Shown: one piece after another, positions 9,074 through 18,613 of the stretch | Layout: each line of letters starts with the position of its first letter | Numbering within the stretch: the stretch's first letter is position 1 | Source of the DNA: Blautia wexlerae | Lineage (GTDB): Bacteria; Bacillota; Clostridia; Lachnospirales; Lachnospiraceae | DNA: 64,000 bases | NCBI RefSeq assembly: GCF_013300825.1 | Contig: NZ_JAAIMY010000003.1 | Location: forward strand, 1-64,000 | Reading direction: 5' to 3' | Position numbers and translations under genes: made by a program | The notes under the pieces: model-generated | The model's database searches: none | What the model was told of the DNA's origin: nothing | The model's input: only the letters and a program-made list of their open reading frames with translations

Positions 9074-9284
9074 GCGCAGAAACATATTTCATTTCGTGTG
9101 CGGTTTCGGAGCCTAAGAACTTCTAAGTTGCTAAAAATATGCTAAAAACATAAGAAAAATGACCCAAACTCGCCGCATGCTGCGGCTCAGACAGTGGGTC
9201 ATTTTTCTTATAACGCATATTTTTATCAGCTAAGAAGTTCTAAGACTCCTGCAAATGCACACGAAATGAAATATGTTTCTGCGC
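9074..9284. repeat. Long palindromic element A (27-bp perfect arms)
   Basis: Arms 9074-9100 and 9258-9284 are exact reverse complements (27 bp, starting GCGCAGAAACATATTTC). Nested inside are a second pair of related segments (CCTAAGAACTTCTAAG at 9111 and its counterpart near 9230) and a central 17-bp stem. On the minus strand the element reads CCGAAACCG, arm, GTCCCCTTTT, the flanks shared with elements at 10387-10486 and 47188-47289. It lies between the convergent trpA and HAD phosphatase genes and probably also terminates both. Confidence 0.8.
9150..9211. terminator. Bidirectional terminator inside element A
   Basis: ATAAGAAAAATGACCCA (9150-9166) pairs perfectly with 9195-9211, with GCCGCATGCTGCGGC forming an inner stem. 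A-rich and T-rich edges make it work in both directions, suited to the convergent trpA and phosphatase genes. Confidence 0.75.
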
Positions 9285-9319
9285 TGTGTATTGGTATGAA
9301 CTGGAGTAATTCGTATCTT

Positions 9320-10114
9320 TTATAAGAAAGACCTCAGAATTTGCAGAACTCCGTTTTCCCAGTAGGGCGGGCAGGTATTTTTGGCGGCAGCCCGGACTTC
9401 CGGACGGGAGTTTGAAACCGCGTAGCTGAGTCCGGCATTTTTAAGCATTTCGATATCATTAAGATTATCTCCGAAAGTACATGTCTCATCAGGAGCAATT
9501 CCAAGATATTCCTGAAGAAAAGCAATAGATGGTCCCTTACCGGAACCAGGAGCACTGCAATCCATCCATTCCTTACCGGCAGCAGCCATAACTGTTTTGT
9601 CTTTCCAGGTGGGAGTGAATAAAGGGGCGCACATTTCCTCACAGGCGTTGGGGTGGTAGACTGCAAATTTGTTTACCTGTTGCCCCTCGAGTTTTAACAT
9701 TTCCGGAACTTCATGGATATCATATCCGTAAGAATCTCTCAGCCAGTGAAACATCTGGCTGCCTCCGTCTTCTGCGAAACAGCGTTCAGGTGTGGAAATA
9801 AAATAATCACAGGAAGGCATATCCTCTCTTACCATAGAACACATTCCTTTCCAGATTTCGTCCGGCAGAGTATCCACTTTCAGAATCTCCTTCGGAGTCC
9901 GTACAACAGTTCCTCCGTCAGAGATATAAAGCAGTCTGTCTGCGACAGGGGCAAACAGTTTTCTTTCACTTCTGTACTGCCGCCCGGAGCATGCCACAAA
10001 CACAATCCCCTTATCAATCAGCCTTCCGATAACCTCCATATACTCCCTGTCAATAGCCAGAGTCCCATCCTTTACCAAAGTTCCATCTATATCTGAAGCA
10101 ATCAATTTAATCAT
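9320..10114 (-). CDS. Cof-type HAD-IIB family phosphatase
   Basis: A 264-residue haloacid dehalogenase-type hydrolase. The nucleophile motif ASDIDGTLV places Asp8 and Asp10; motif II is VACSGR; motif IV is CTFGDNLNDIEML. The cap between about 80 and 190 is of the Cof (type IIB) kind. Such proteins dephosphorylate sugar phosphates, flavin precursors or PLP; the substrate cannot be read here. It converges on the trp operon across element A. The upstream 140 bases on the minus strand are AT-rich and should carry its promoter. Confidence 0.88.
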   Translation of the reverse strand: MIKLIASDIDGTLVKDGTLAIDREYMEVIGRLIDKGIVFVACSGRQYRSERKLFAPVADRLLYISDGGTVVRTPKEILKVDTLPDEIWKGMCSMVREDMPSCDYFISTPERCFAEDGGSQMFHWLRDSYGYDIHEVPEMLKLEGQQVNKFAVYHPNACEEMCAPLFTPTWKDKTVMAAAGKEWMDCSAPGSGKGPSIAFLQEYLGIAPDETCTFGDNLNDIEMLKNAGLSYAVSNSRPEVRAAAKNTCPPYWENGVLQILRSFL

Positions 10115-10299
10115 ATGAATAAGAAATCCTTTCTATTTCATTTTATAAATTCTCTTTGTAATAAGTCCCTTCTATAATAAATACAATTCTCATTCTATCA
10201 CGCCAAAATATAACTTGCCATAAAAAATTTAGAAAAATTGCAACTATTCACCAGTCCCGGTTCATGCGTTACCATCCTGTAAAATGTTCTGTGAGGAAA

Positions 10300-10358
10300 T
10301 CTCATCTGCATAGCCTGGCGTTGCAAGGCGCATTACTGTGAACGAAGTGAGCAGTAAC
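10300..10358. repeat. Partial copy of hairpin repeat family 2
   Basis: ATTACTG (10332) with CAGTAAC (ending 10358) frames GTGAACGAAGTGA. The same module, GTTACTG-AGAACGGAGTGAA-CAGTAAC, is at 59564-59590, and its first half is at 21442-21453. A short hairpin with GCC and GGC ends lies just before it, as in the fuller copies. Confidence 0.55.
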
Positions 10359-10386
10359 AGCCCGGCAGTTCCACAGCCAATCAACA

Positions 10387-10486
10387 GGCAGGAAATATTT
10401 TTGTTTTCAGGTGCATTTGCAGTGGGCGTAGCACCTAGAGTTCCTAGCCCGCGAAACCGCACCTGAAAACAAAAATATTTCCTGCC
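10387..10486 (+). repeat. Long palindromic element B (28-bp perfect arms)
   Basis: 10387-10414 and 10459-10486 are exact reverse complements (28 bp, starting GGCAGGAAATATTTTTG) around a 44-base loop. The loop holds CCTAGAGTTCCTAG and GCGAAACCG just before the right arm, and GTCCCC follows that arm, as in elements A and C. The arm sequence itself differs from A and C. The remaining DNA between the phosphatase and the lipid kinase (10115-10619) shows no gene. Confidence 0.8.
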
Positions 10487-10518
10487 GTCCCCAAACTTTT
10501 TTTGCCCCATGAACCCCA

Positions 10519-10547
10519 TTGACTTTTCCCCTCTTTTTTTTTATATT
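10519..10547 (+). promoter_or_regulatory. Promoter of the lipid kinase and glnN
   Basis: TTGACT at 10519-10524, 17-base spacer, TATATT at 10542-10547. A good ribosome site (GAAGGAGAA) follows at about 10601. Confidence 0.6.
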
Positions 10548-10619
10548 ATATAAATAGAATTCCGCGTACCCATAAACCTACGCGTTCAAACTCTGAAAAA
10601 GAAGGAGAAATGCATAAAA

Positions 10620-11570
10620 ATGGATAAGAAAATGCTCTTTGTTTTCAACCCAAAAGCAGGCAAAGGTAAGATCAAAGCAAATCTGCTTGATATCGTGGAC
10701 ATTTTTAACAAAGGCGGTTATGAAGTCATTATCTATTCCACACAGAAACCAAAAGATGCCTATGAGAAAGCCAAAGAATACGAATCCAAAGTAGATCTTA
10801 TCGTATGCAGCGGCGGAGACGGGACTCTTGATGAGGTGGTTACCGGAGTAATGGAAAAGAAGAGTTCCATTCCCATCGGATACATTCCGGCAGGAAGCAC
10901 CAACGACTTTGCAAACAGTCTCTTTATGCCGAAAAGCATGACAGATGCCGCTTCCATGATCATGGAAGAGAAACTTTATCACTGTGACATCGGCAGATTC
11001 AATAACCAGAGCTTTACATATATAGCAGCTTTCGGTCTTTTCACAGATGTAGCCTATCAGACAGATCAGGATCTCAAGAATATCCTTGGCCATGTAGCCT
11101 ATCTTCTTGAGGGAGTGAAACGCCTTTTTGATATCAAATCATACCATATGAGAATTGAATCCGAAGAATTAACTGTGGAGGATGACTTTATCTTTGGAAT
11201 GATCACCAATTCCCGTTCAGTGGGAGGGTTCAAGAACCTTACAGGCAAGAACGTGGATATGAATGACGGACTTTTTGAAGTTACCATGATCACAAGACCG
11301 AAGAATCCGCTGGAATTGCAGGAGATCATGACTGCAATGCTGACAGCAGAGGACAATACAGATCTGATTCATTCTTTTAAATCAGCCAGGGTGACCATTA
11401 CCTCAGAAGAACCGGTACCATGGACTCTGGACGGTGAATACGGCGGCAGTCATACACAGATAGAGATTGAAAACTGCCACGAAGCACTGAATCTGTATCT
11501 GAAAAGTACAAAAAATGAGGAAACCAGATCAATTGGAATTTCCCCGTTAATAAATAAAAAGGAGAAATAA
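10620..11570 (+). CDS. Diacylglycerol kinase family lipid kinase (YegS/DagK type)
   Basis: A 316-residue soluble lipid kinase. FNPKAGKGK at the N-terminus and [14 protein letters not shown] near residue 63 are the nucleotide-binding motifs; PAGSTNDFA is the third conserved loop. Gram-positive members (DgkB) recycle diacylglycerol from lipoteichoic acid synthesis to phosphatidic acid; that role is inferred. The ATG at 10610 is out of frame. The stop is one base before the glnN start, so the two are cotranscribed, although they share no obvious pathway. Confidence 0.88.
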   Translation: MDKKMLFVFNPKAGKGKIKANLLDIVDIFNKGGYEVIIYSTQKPKDAYEKAKEYESKVDLIVCSGGDGTLDEVVTGVMEKKSSIPIGYIPAGSTNDFANSLFMPKSMTDAASMIMEEKLYHCDIGRFNNQSFTYIAAFGLFTDVAYQTDQDLKNILGHVAYLLEGVKRLFDIKSYHMRIESEELTVEDDFIFGMITNSRSVGGFKNLTGKNVDMNDGLFEVTMITRPKNPLELQEIMTAMLTAEDNTDLIHSFKSARVTITSEEPVPWTLDGEYGGSHTQIEIENCHEALNLYLKSTKNEETRSIGISPLINKKEK

Positions 11571-11571
11571 A

Positions 11572-13692
11572 ATGGGTGAGTATATCAATGTAGTAGAGAC
11601 TTTTGGATGTGACGTGTTTAATGATTCCGTCATGCAGGCACGACTTCCGAAGAAGATCTACAAAGAATTGAAAAAAACCATAGAAGAGGGCAAAGAACTG
11701 TCTATGGAGATTGCGGATGTAGTAGCGCACGAGATGAAAGAATGGGCCATCGAGAAAGGTGCCACACATTACAGCCACTGGTTCCAGCCCCTTACAGGTG
11801 TGACAGCAGAGAAACACGATGCTTTTATCACAGCTCCGATGGATAACGGCAAGGTCCTGATGTCTTTCTCCGGAAAAGAACTGATCAAAGGTGAACCGGA
11901 TGCATCTTCTTTCCCGTCCGGTGGATTAAGAGCAACTTTTGAGGCGAGAGGATATACAGCATGGGACTGTACATCACCGGCTTTTGTGCGTCATGATGCA
12001 GCAGGCGGAACACTCTGTATTCCTACTGCATTCTGTTCCTATACAGGAGAAGCACTTGACCAGAAGACACCACTTCTTCGTTCTATGGAAGCAATCAACA
12101 CCCAGGCACTCCGTCTGCTGAGACTTTTCGGAAATACAACTTCTAAGAAAGTAACTCCGTCAGTAGGAGCAGAGCAGGAATATTTCCTGATCGATAAAGA
12201 GAAATGGCTTCAGAGAAAAGACCTGATCTATACAGGCAGAACTCTTTTTGGAGCTATGCCTCCGAAGGGACAGGAAATGGATGACCATTACTTCGGAAGT
12301 ATCCGTCAGAGAATTTCCGCATACATGAAAGAGGTAAATGAAGAATGCTGGAAGCTTGGAATTCCTGCAAAGACACAGCATAATGAGGTTGCTCCTGCAC
12401 AGCATGAGCTTGCACCGATCTATGCACCGGTCAATATCGCAGCAGACCAGAACCAGATGATGATGCGTATTCTTAAAAAGGTTGCCAGCCGCCATGGAAT
12501 GCGTTGTGTCCTTCATGAGAAACCATTTGCAGGTGTGAACGGTTCCGGTAAGCATAACAACTGGTCTCTTACCACAGATGACGGAATCAATCTTCTGGAT
12601 CCGGGCAAAACACCTCATGAAAATATTCAGTTCCTTCTGGTCCTTACCTGTATCCTGAAAGCAGTAGATGAACATGGAGATCTTCTGCGTGAATCTGCGG
12701 CAGATGTGGGAAATGACCAGAGACTTGGCGGTCATGAGGCACCGCCGGCAGTGATTTCCGTATTCCTTGGAGAGCAGCTTGAGGATGTTCTGGAACAGCT
12801 GGTCAGCACAGGAACAGCAACTCACAGTAAAAAGGGAAGTAAGCTGGAAACAGGTGTTAAGACTCTGCCTGATTTCATGAAGGATGCCACAGACCGTAAC
12901 CGTACTTCACCTTTTGCTTTCACAGGAAATAAATTTGAATTCCGTATGGTAGGCTCAAGAGATTCTATTTCCGCATGTAACGTAGTCCTGAACACGATCA
13001 CAGCAGAAGTATTTAAGGAAGCATGTGACCGTCTGGAAAAAGCTCCTGATTTCGAACTGGCGGTACATGACCTGATCAAAGAATATGCCACAGATCATCA
13101 GAAGATCGTATTTAACGGAAACGGCTATGCGCCGGAATGGGAGAAAGAAGCTAAACGTCGCGGACTTCCGATTCTTCCGAGCATGGTAGATGCAATCCCT
13201 GCACTTACTACAGAGAAGGCAGTGAAACTCTTTGAATCCTTTGATGTATTCTCAAGAGCTGAGCTTGAATCACGTGCAGAGATTAAATATGAGATTTATT
13301 CTAAAGCAATCAATATTGAAGCAAAGACCATGATCGACATGGCAACCAAGCAGATTATTCCGGCAGTTATCAAATATACCACTGTTCTTGGCGAATCCAT
13401 CAATACAGTGAAGACAGCAGGCGAAGGGCTGATCGATGTAAGTGTACAGCTTGACCTGCTTAAGAAAGCATCAAAACTCTTAAAGGCTGCAAACAGTGCC
13501 ATGAGTAAGCTGAGCAAACTGGTTGAGAAGACCCCGGAATATGCAGAGGGACGGGACAGAGCCGTATTCTGCAGAGAAAAGGTGGTTCCTGCAATGGAAG
13601 CTTTACGTGAGCCTGTGGATGAACTGGAAATGATCGTAGATAAGGAAATGTGGCCGATGCCTTCTTATGGAGATCTTGTATTTGAAGTATAA
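11572..13692 (+). CDS. glnN: Glutamine synthetase type III
   Basis: A 706-residue GSIII, which forms glutamine from glutamate and ammonia with ATP. The size and N-terminal GSIII_N region separate it from the roughly 450-residue GSI. Catalytic signatures include [22 protein letters not shown] and [18 protein letters not shown] is common in Bacteroides, Clostridia and cyanobacteria. It is cotranscribed with the upstream lipid kinase, with AAAAAGGAGAAATAA before the ATG. No glutamine riboswitch or GlnR-like site was seen. Confidence 0.96.
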   Translation: MGEYINVVETFGCDVFNDSVMQARLPKKIYKELKKTIEEGKELSMEIADVVAHEMKEWAIEKGATHYSHWFQPLTGVTAEKHDAFITAPMDNGKVLMSFSGKELIKGEPDASSFPSGGLRATFEARGYTAWDCTSPAFVRHDAAGGTLCIPTAFCSYTGEALDQKTPLLRSMEAINTQALRLLRLFGNTTSKKVTPSVGAEQEYFLIDKEKWLQRKDLIYTGRTLFGAMPPKGQEMDDHYFGSIRQRISAYMKEVNEECWKLGIPAKTQHNEVAPAQHELAPIYAPVNIAADQNQMMMRILKKVASRHGMRCVLHEKPFAGVNGSGKHNNWSLTTDDGINLLDPGKTPHENIQFLLVLTCILKAVDEHGDLLRESAADVGNDQRLGGHEAPPAVISVFLGEQLEDVLEQLVSTGTATHSKKGSKLETGVKTLPDFMKDATDRNRTSPFAFTGNKFEFRMVGSRDSISACNVVLNTITAEVFKEACDRLEKAPDFELAVHDLIKEYATDHQKIVFNGNGYAPEWEKEAKRRGLPILPSMVDAIPALTTEKAVKLFESFDVFSRAELESRAEIKYEIYSKAINIEAKTMIDMATKQIIPAVIKYTTVLGESINTVKTAGEGLIDVSVQLDLLKKASKLLKAANSAMSKLSKLVEKTPEYAEGRDRAVFCREKVVPAMEALREPVDELEMIVDKEMWPMPSYGDLVFEV

Positions 13693-13694
13693 TG

Positions 13695-13724
13695 TTGTAA
13701 AAATATAAAGAAGAATGCTATAAT
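13695..13724 (+). promoter_or_regulatory. Promoter of the MoxR/VWA pair
   Basis: TTGTAA at 13695-13700, 18-base spacer, perfect TATAAT at 13719-13724. A weak AAAGGGTCG to CGGCCTTTTT hairpin lies between it and the start codon and may be a glnN terminator or an attenuator. Confidence 0.6.
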
Positions 13725-13808
13725 GAAAGGGTCGTGAATCTGTAAAAGATAAGCGGCCTTTTTCTATAACACAAACTGGACTATAATAGTTATATAAAGG
13801 AGAACTAA

Positions 13809-14729
13809 ATGGAAGAACTGAAATTTCTGGAGGAGCAGCAGGTAGCCCCTGAACTGATAAAGAGAGTAGAAGAATTCCGCAGCCGGTATGAAGTGGCACC
13901 GGAAACAGCAGGCAGGATTGTGAAACCATCCATTCCATTTTACGGAAAAGACATTCTGGAAATGGCCATTGCCGGACTGCTCAAAGGGGAGAATCTATTA
14001 CTCACTGGTCCGAAGGCAACAGGAAAAAATATCCTTGCAGAGAACCTGGCATATATTTTCAACCGTCCCGCATATAATGTTTCCTTTCATGTAAATACCA
14101 ACAGTGGAGATCTGATCGGCACAGACACTTTCGTGGACAACGAAGTTAAGCTTCGCAAAGGAACTATCTATCAGTGTGCAGAATACGGTGGTTTCGGAAT
14201 CCTTGACGAGATTAATATGGCAAAGAACGATGCAGTTTCCGTTCTTCATGCAACTTTGGATTATCGCCGTTCCATCGATGTCCCGGGCTATGACAAAATT
14301 GATCTTCATCCGGCTGCCCGTTTTATTGGAACCATGAATTACGGTTATGCAGGAACCAAAGAACTCAATGAAGCGCTGGTATCCAGATTTCTGGTCATAG
14401 ACATGCCGGCTCAGACTGAAGAATCCCTGGAATTTATTTTCCGCCGGATGTTCCCGAATATAAAAGAAAACGCCAGAACACAGTTCATCGGAGTATTCCT
14501 GGATCTTCAGCTCAAAGCCACAAACAGTGAAATTTCCACCAAACCTCTGGATCTGCGAGGTCTCCTTGCAGCCATGAAGATTGTAGAAACCGGACTTTCT
14601 CCGAGAAAAGCAGTTACTATGGGAGTGGTGAACAAGACCTTTGACATTTTCGAGAAAGAAATCGTAGAGGATATTGTGAAAACCAGAATTCCGGCAGACT
14701 GGACAAGGGATGATGTATATGAAAGATGA
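13809..14729 (+). CDS. MoxR-type AAA+ ATPase
   Basis: A 306-residue AAA+ ATPase. Walker A is LTGPKATGKN at about residue 64, Walker B is GILDEINMA, and the sensor region is FIGTMNYGYAG. MoxR ATPases act as chaperones with VWA-domain partners to assemble or activate complexes or insert cofactors. The next gene is exactly such a VWA protein and overlaps it. The client is unknown. The start at ATG 13809 follows AAAGGAG. Confidence 0.88.
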   Translation: MEELKFLEEQQVAPELIKRVEEFRSRYEVAPETAGRIVKPSIPFYGKDILEMAIAGLLKGENLLLTGPKATGKNILAENLAYIFNRPAYNVSFHVNTNSGDLIGTDTFVDNEVKLRKGTIYQCAEYGGFGILDEINMAKNDAVSVLHATLDYRRSIDVPGYDKIDLHPAARFIGTMNYGYAGTKELNEALVSRFLVIDMPAQTEESLEFIFRRMFPNIKENARTQFIGVFLDLQLKATNSEISTKPLDLRGLLAAMKIVETGLSPRKAVTMGVVNKTFDIFEKEIVEDIVKTRIPADWTRDDVYER

Positions 14730-16512
14730 GAAAATCGTAGAAATCGACGATTACCGTCTGGAACTGGAAAACAGGATCCGCAATCTCCTCTGGACTATCA
14801 GCGGGGATTACACGTTAAATATGAAAGTAGACGTTTCCCTGTATCTGCGCTCAAAAGCAATTGCTCTGTATGACGGCATCAAGCAGGGCGCTCTGGCAAA
14901 ATATTATGACAGAAATCTGCTGGGTTTATATCTGGTAAAAAAAGTTTTCTGCCAGGCAGGAGAGGGAGAACTGACTGCAGTAGCACAGCTATGTGTAGAA
15001 GAAGCAATCGGGGATAAAATCTGTCAGGAGCGTCCGGGGGTCCGGGAGATGCAGAAGGAAGCATTCGAGGATATCCTGGATCAGGAGTTTGAACAGATGC
15101 CCGCATACGGAGATATTCTCGGTCGCCTGAAGATTGCCATCCTGCGTGACCGTTTGCAGAATGGAAACCATTATGTAGAAGAGCGTCTTCGGAAAATCCG
15201 CGACATGGTTTACAAAGCCAGAACAGCTACAGACACTATAGAACTGATCCGTATTATTGACAGTCTTTACAACACTATCATTGATCCGGATTTTGAGAAA
15301 GATCATGGAACACTGGAACAGGTTATGGCAGTCACCATGGAAGAACTGACAGAATACGATTGGGAAGATTTTCTCACAGAAGAACTTTATGAGGAAGCTC
15401 TGGAGAGTTACATCGAACAGATGACAAATAAGATTACGGATATGGAAGACACTGCTGTCACTGAAGAAATGGAAAAACAGCGCCAGACCAAACACAAAAT
15501 TACAATTCTCACAGAGGAAGAACTTGAGAAAGCATACACCTATGTTGAGTTGAATTTCGGAAAAACTTATCTGACTCCTGCAGAAGAGAAGCGAATGAAT
15601 TATCTGATGTGCAGGGAACTTCACAGAGACTGCAGCCTTTATTTTACAGAAGGAATTCTTAAGAATCCGGTCAAACGAAACTATCAGTACGAATATGCAG
15701 TGCGATTAAAGAATAAGAATATCTGGCTCTACCATGACAAACACAGAATCGTAAAGCAGAACATAGCATCCCTCACAGATCTTTTGCGAAAGACGCTGGT
15801 GCTGAAAAGCGAGACGCAGGAAGTACTGTCAGACAGAGGAACGATCATTCCGTCCAGACTCTGGCGTGTGGGCAGAAGCAGTGAGGCAAATCTGTTTAAA
15901 AGAGAATTGAAATCTGATGCATCTGATTTCGTAGTAGATGTGCTGATCGATGCCAGCGGTTCCCAGATGTCCAGGCAGGGAGATGTGGCATTACAGGCTT
16001 ATATCATCAGTGAAGCATTAAGTAATGTAAACCTGCCTCACCGTGTCATGAGCTTCTGCACATTCTGGGACTATACGATCCTTCACAGATTCCGTGAGTA
16101 CGATGATCCACAGTCAGCTAATGAAAATATTTTTAATTATGTAACTTCTTCCAATAACAGGGATGGACTTGCTATCAAAACCGCAGGATACGGTCTGCTT
16201 CAGAGATCTGAGGAGAAAAAAATCCTCATTGTATTAAGTGATGGAAAACCATATGATGTCATCGTAAACAGACCTCACGCAAAGAACCCGGAACCTTATA
16301 TGGGAAAATATGCGATCAATGATACTGCTACAGAAGTGCGGCACCTGCGAAACCTTGGAGTAAGTGTTCTGGGAGTCTTTGCAGGGGAAGAAAAAGACCT
16401 TTCCACAGAAAAAAAGATATTTGGCAAAGATTTCGCATATATCCGGGATATTTCGAATTTTTCCAGAATTGTCGGGAGATACCTGATTAAACAGTTGGAT
16501 TCAGATGAATAG
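14719..16512 (+). CDS. VWA-domain protein, partner of the MoxR ATPase
   Basis: About 597 residues. A long acidic, helical N-terminal region is followed by a C-terminal von Willebrand A domain with an intact MIDAS motif (VLIDASGSQMS) and VLSDGKPYDV further on. The layout resembles NorD/CobT-like VWA partners of MoxR ATPases. I chose ATG 14719, nine bases after AGGG, over the two ATGs at 14710 and 14713, which lie too close to it. It overlaps the ATPase gene by 11 bases, so coupled translation is likely. No enzyme client sits next to it. Confidence 0.85.
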   Translation: MKDEKIVEIDDYRLELENRIRNLLWTISGDYTLNMKVDVSLYLRSKAIALYDGIKQGALAKYYDRNLLGLYLVKKVFCQAGEGELTAVAQLCVEEAIGDKICQERPGVREMQKEAFEDILDQEFEQMPAYGDILGRLKIAILRDRLQNGNHYVEERLRKIRDMVYKARTATDTIELIRIIDSLYNTIIDPDFEKDHGTLEQVMAVTMEELTEYDWEDFLTEELYEEALESYIEQMTNKITDMEDTAVTEEMEKQRQTKHKITILTEEELEKAYTYVELNFGKTYLTPAEEKRMNYLMCRELHRDCSLYFTEGILKNPVKRNYQYEYAVRLKNKNIWLYHDKHRIVKQNIASLTDLLRKTLVLKSETQEVLSDRGTIIPSRLWRVGRSSEANLFKRELKSDASDFVVDVLIDASGSQMSRQGDVALQAYIISEALSNVNLPHRVMSFCTFWDYTILHRFREYDDPQSANENIFNYVTSSNNRDGLAIKTAGYGLLQRSEEKKILIVLSDGKPYDVIVNRPHAKNPEPYMGKYAINDTATEVRHLRNLGVSVLGVFAGEEKDLSTEKKIFGKDFAYIRDISNFSRIVGRYLIKQLDSDE

Positions 16513-16546
16513 ACTGATAAAACAGGGCAAAAATATGCTGTTTGAG

Positions 16547-16582
16547 CGTGCTGATATGTTAAGAGATTATCAAGTTAGCACG
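16547..16582 (+). other. Hairpin after the VWA gene
   Basis: CGTGCT (16547) pairs with AGCACG (ending 16582) around a loop rich in further short complementarities. No T-run follows directly, so termination is uncertain. Confidence 0.4.
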
Positions 16583-16621
16583 TTAATATGGTAAAGTGCA
16601 TAAAAAACCAGTTTTTTCACC

Positions 16622-16650
16622 TTGCCTTTTTGTATAAATTTCGCTATAAT
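16622..16650 (+). promoter_or_regulatory. Promoter of the OPT transporter
   Basis: TTGCCT at 16622-16627, 17-base spacer, perfect TATAAT at 16645-16650. It lies 40 bases before the start codon. Confidence 0.75.
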
Positions 16651-16690
16651 GTTTTATGTTTATAAATTAATACAAAAGGGAGAGGAAATC

Positions 16691-18589
16691 ATGAACGAAA
16701 ACAAAGAGTTCAAACCGTATATTCCGGCTGACAAGATCACACCAGAATTTACGGTGACATCCATCATCATGGGTGTTATCCTTGCAGTCATCTTCGGTGC
16801 AGCCAATGCTTATCTTGGTCTGCGTGTTGGTATGACTGTATCTGCTTCCATTCCGGCAGCAGTTATTTCCATGGGCGTAATTCGCAAGATCATGAAAAAG
16901 AACTCCATTCTGGAGAGCAACATGGTCCAGACAATCGGTTCAGCCGGTGAATCACTGGCAGCCGGTGCAATTTTCACAATGCCAGCTCTGTTCCTTTGGG
17001 CAGAAGAAGGACTTTGTGAAATGCCGGGTATCGTGGAAATCACATTAATCGCACTTTGCGGTGGTGTTCTTGGTGTACTTTTTATGGTACCACTTCGTAA
17101 CGCACTGATCGTAAAAGAGCATGCAACACTTCTTTATCCGGAAGGAACTGCCTGCGCAGATGTTCTTCTTGCAGGTGAAGAGGGTGGTGCAAACGCTGCG
17201 ACAGTATTCTCAGGTATGGGAATCGCAGCGATCTTTAAATTTGTCGTTGACGGTTTAAAGGTAATCCCTGCAGACGTTGCAGTAGCATTTAAAGGATTCA
17301 AAGGTGAAATTGGTATGGAATGCTATCCTGCACTTCTTGGTGTTGGATATATCGTAGGACCAAGAATCGCATCCTTTATGTTTGTTGGTTCTCTTATTGG
17401 CTGGATGGTGCTGATTCCGGTAATCTGTCTGTTCGGAGCTGATACAGTTATGTATCCCGGAACAGAAACAATTTCTGCTCTTTATGCAGCAGGCGGAGCA
17501 TCTAAAATCTGGAGTACTTATGTAAAATATATCGGAGCAGGAGCTATCGCAACAGGTGGTATTATTTCTCTGATCAAATCCTTGCCTCTGATCATTGCAA
17601 CCTTCCGTGATTCCATGAAGAGCATGAAGGGTGGCAAGAATACAAGTACAGAAAGAACTGCACAGGATCTTCCAATGAACGTTATCCTGATCGGTATTGT
17701 GGCAATGGTTGCGATCATTTGGCTTGTTCCGGCTATCCCGGTTAACCCGATCGGTGCGCTGATCATCGTAATCTTCGGCTTCTTCTTTGCAACTGTATCT
17801 TCCCGTATGGTTGGTCTTGTAGGAAGCTCCAACAACCCTGTATCAGGTATGGCTATCGCTACTCTTCTGATCGCAACAATGGTTATCAAAGCATCAGGCA
17901 AAACAGGTATCGACGGAATGAAAGCTGCAATTGCGATCGGTTCCGTAATCTGTATCGTAGCAGCGATCGCAGGTGATACTTCACAGGATTTAAAGACAGG
18001 TTATCTTCTTGGTGCAACTCCTAAGAAACAGCAGATCGGTGAGCTTATCGGTGTTGTTGCTGCCGGTCTTGCTATCGGTGGTGTTCTTTATCTTCTGAAT
18101 ACTGCATGGGGATACGGAAGTGCAGAAGTACCTGCTCCTCAGGCAACTCTGATGAAGATGATCGTAGAAGGTATCATGGGCGGCAAGCTTCCATGGACAC
18201 TGGTATTTATCGGTGTATTCCTTGCAATTGGTCTGGAAATCTTAAGAATTCCGGTTATGCCATTTGCTATCGGTCTTTACCTTCCAATCTACCTCAACGC
18301 TGCTATCATGATCGGTGGTGTTGTTCGTATGTTCGTTGACGGAAGAAAGAATGTTGATGATAAGAAAAAAGAAGAACAGGCAACAGACGGTACACTTTAC
18401 TGTGCAGGTATGATCGCAGGTGAAGGTCTTGTAGGTATCCTTCTTGCAATCCTTGCAGTAGTAAACGTAAGCAGTGTATTTGATCTCTCCGGAAGCATTA
18501 ACCTTGGTAATGCAGGCGGCGTGATCCTGATGTTACTTATGATCTTAAGCCTTCTGAAATTCAGTATCTGGAACAAGAAGAAAGCCTGA
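16691..18589 (+). CDS. OPT family oligopeptide transporter
   Basis: A 632-residue membrane protein with about 14-16 hydrophobic segments, of the oligopeptide transporter family. Hallmarks are GAANAYLGLRVGMTVSASIP near the N-terminus, EGTACADVLLAGEEGG and SSNNPVSGMAIATLL. ATG 16691 follows GGGAGAGG; the longer frame starts inside the promoter. Bacterial members are proposed to import peptides or metal chelates; the substrate is unknown. The next gene is a PqqD-like protein 24 bases downstream, probably in the same transcript. Confidence 0.93.
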   Translation: MNENKEFKPYIPADKITPEFTVTSIIMGVILAVIFGAANAYLGLRVGMTVSASIPAAVISMGVIRKIMKKNSILESNMVQTIGSAGESLAAGAIFTMPALFLWAEEGLCEMPGIVEITLIALCGGVLGVLFMVPLRNALIVKEHATLLYPEGTACADVLLAGEEGGANAATVFSGMGIAAIFKFVVDGLKVIPADVAVAFKGFKGEIGMECYPALLGVGYIVGPRIASFMFVGSLIGWMVLIPVICLFGADTVMYPGTETISALYAAGGASKIWSTYVKYIGAGAIATGGIISLIKSLPLIIATFRDSMKSMKGGKNTSTERTAQDLPMNVILIGIVAMVAIIWLVPAIPVNPIGALIIVIFGFFFATVSSRMVGLVGSSNNPVSGMAIATLLIATMVIKASGKTGIDGMKAAIAIGSVICIVAAIAGDTSQDLKTGYLLGATPKKQQIGELIGVVAAGLAIGGVLYLLNTAWGYGSAEVPAPQATLMKMIVEGIMGGKLPWTLVFIGVFLAIGLEILRIPVMPFAIGLYLPIYLNAAIMIGGVVRMFVDGRKNVDDKKKEEQATDGTLYCAGMIAGEGLVGILLAILAVVNVSSVFDLSGSINLGNAGGVILMLLMILSLLKFSIWNKKKA

Positions 18590-18613
18590 TCAGGCGGAGA
18601 TGATAATATTTAA

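Noticed and set aside
12160-12825. 221-residue antisense open frame inside glnN
   Set aside because: Shadow of the real gene: low-complexity Cys/His/Leu-rich translation, no start signals and perfect codon register of glnN on the other strand.
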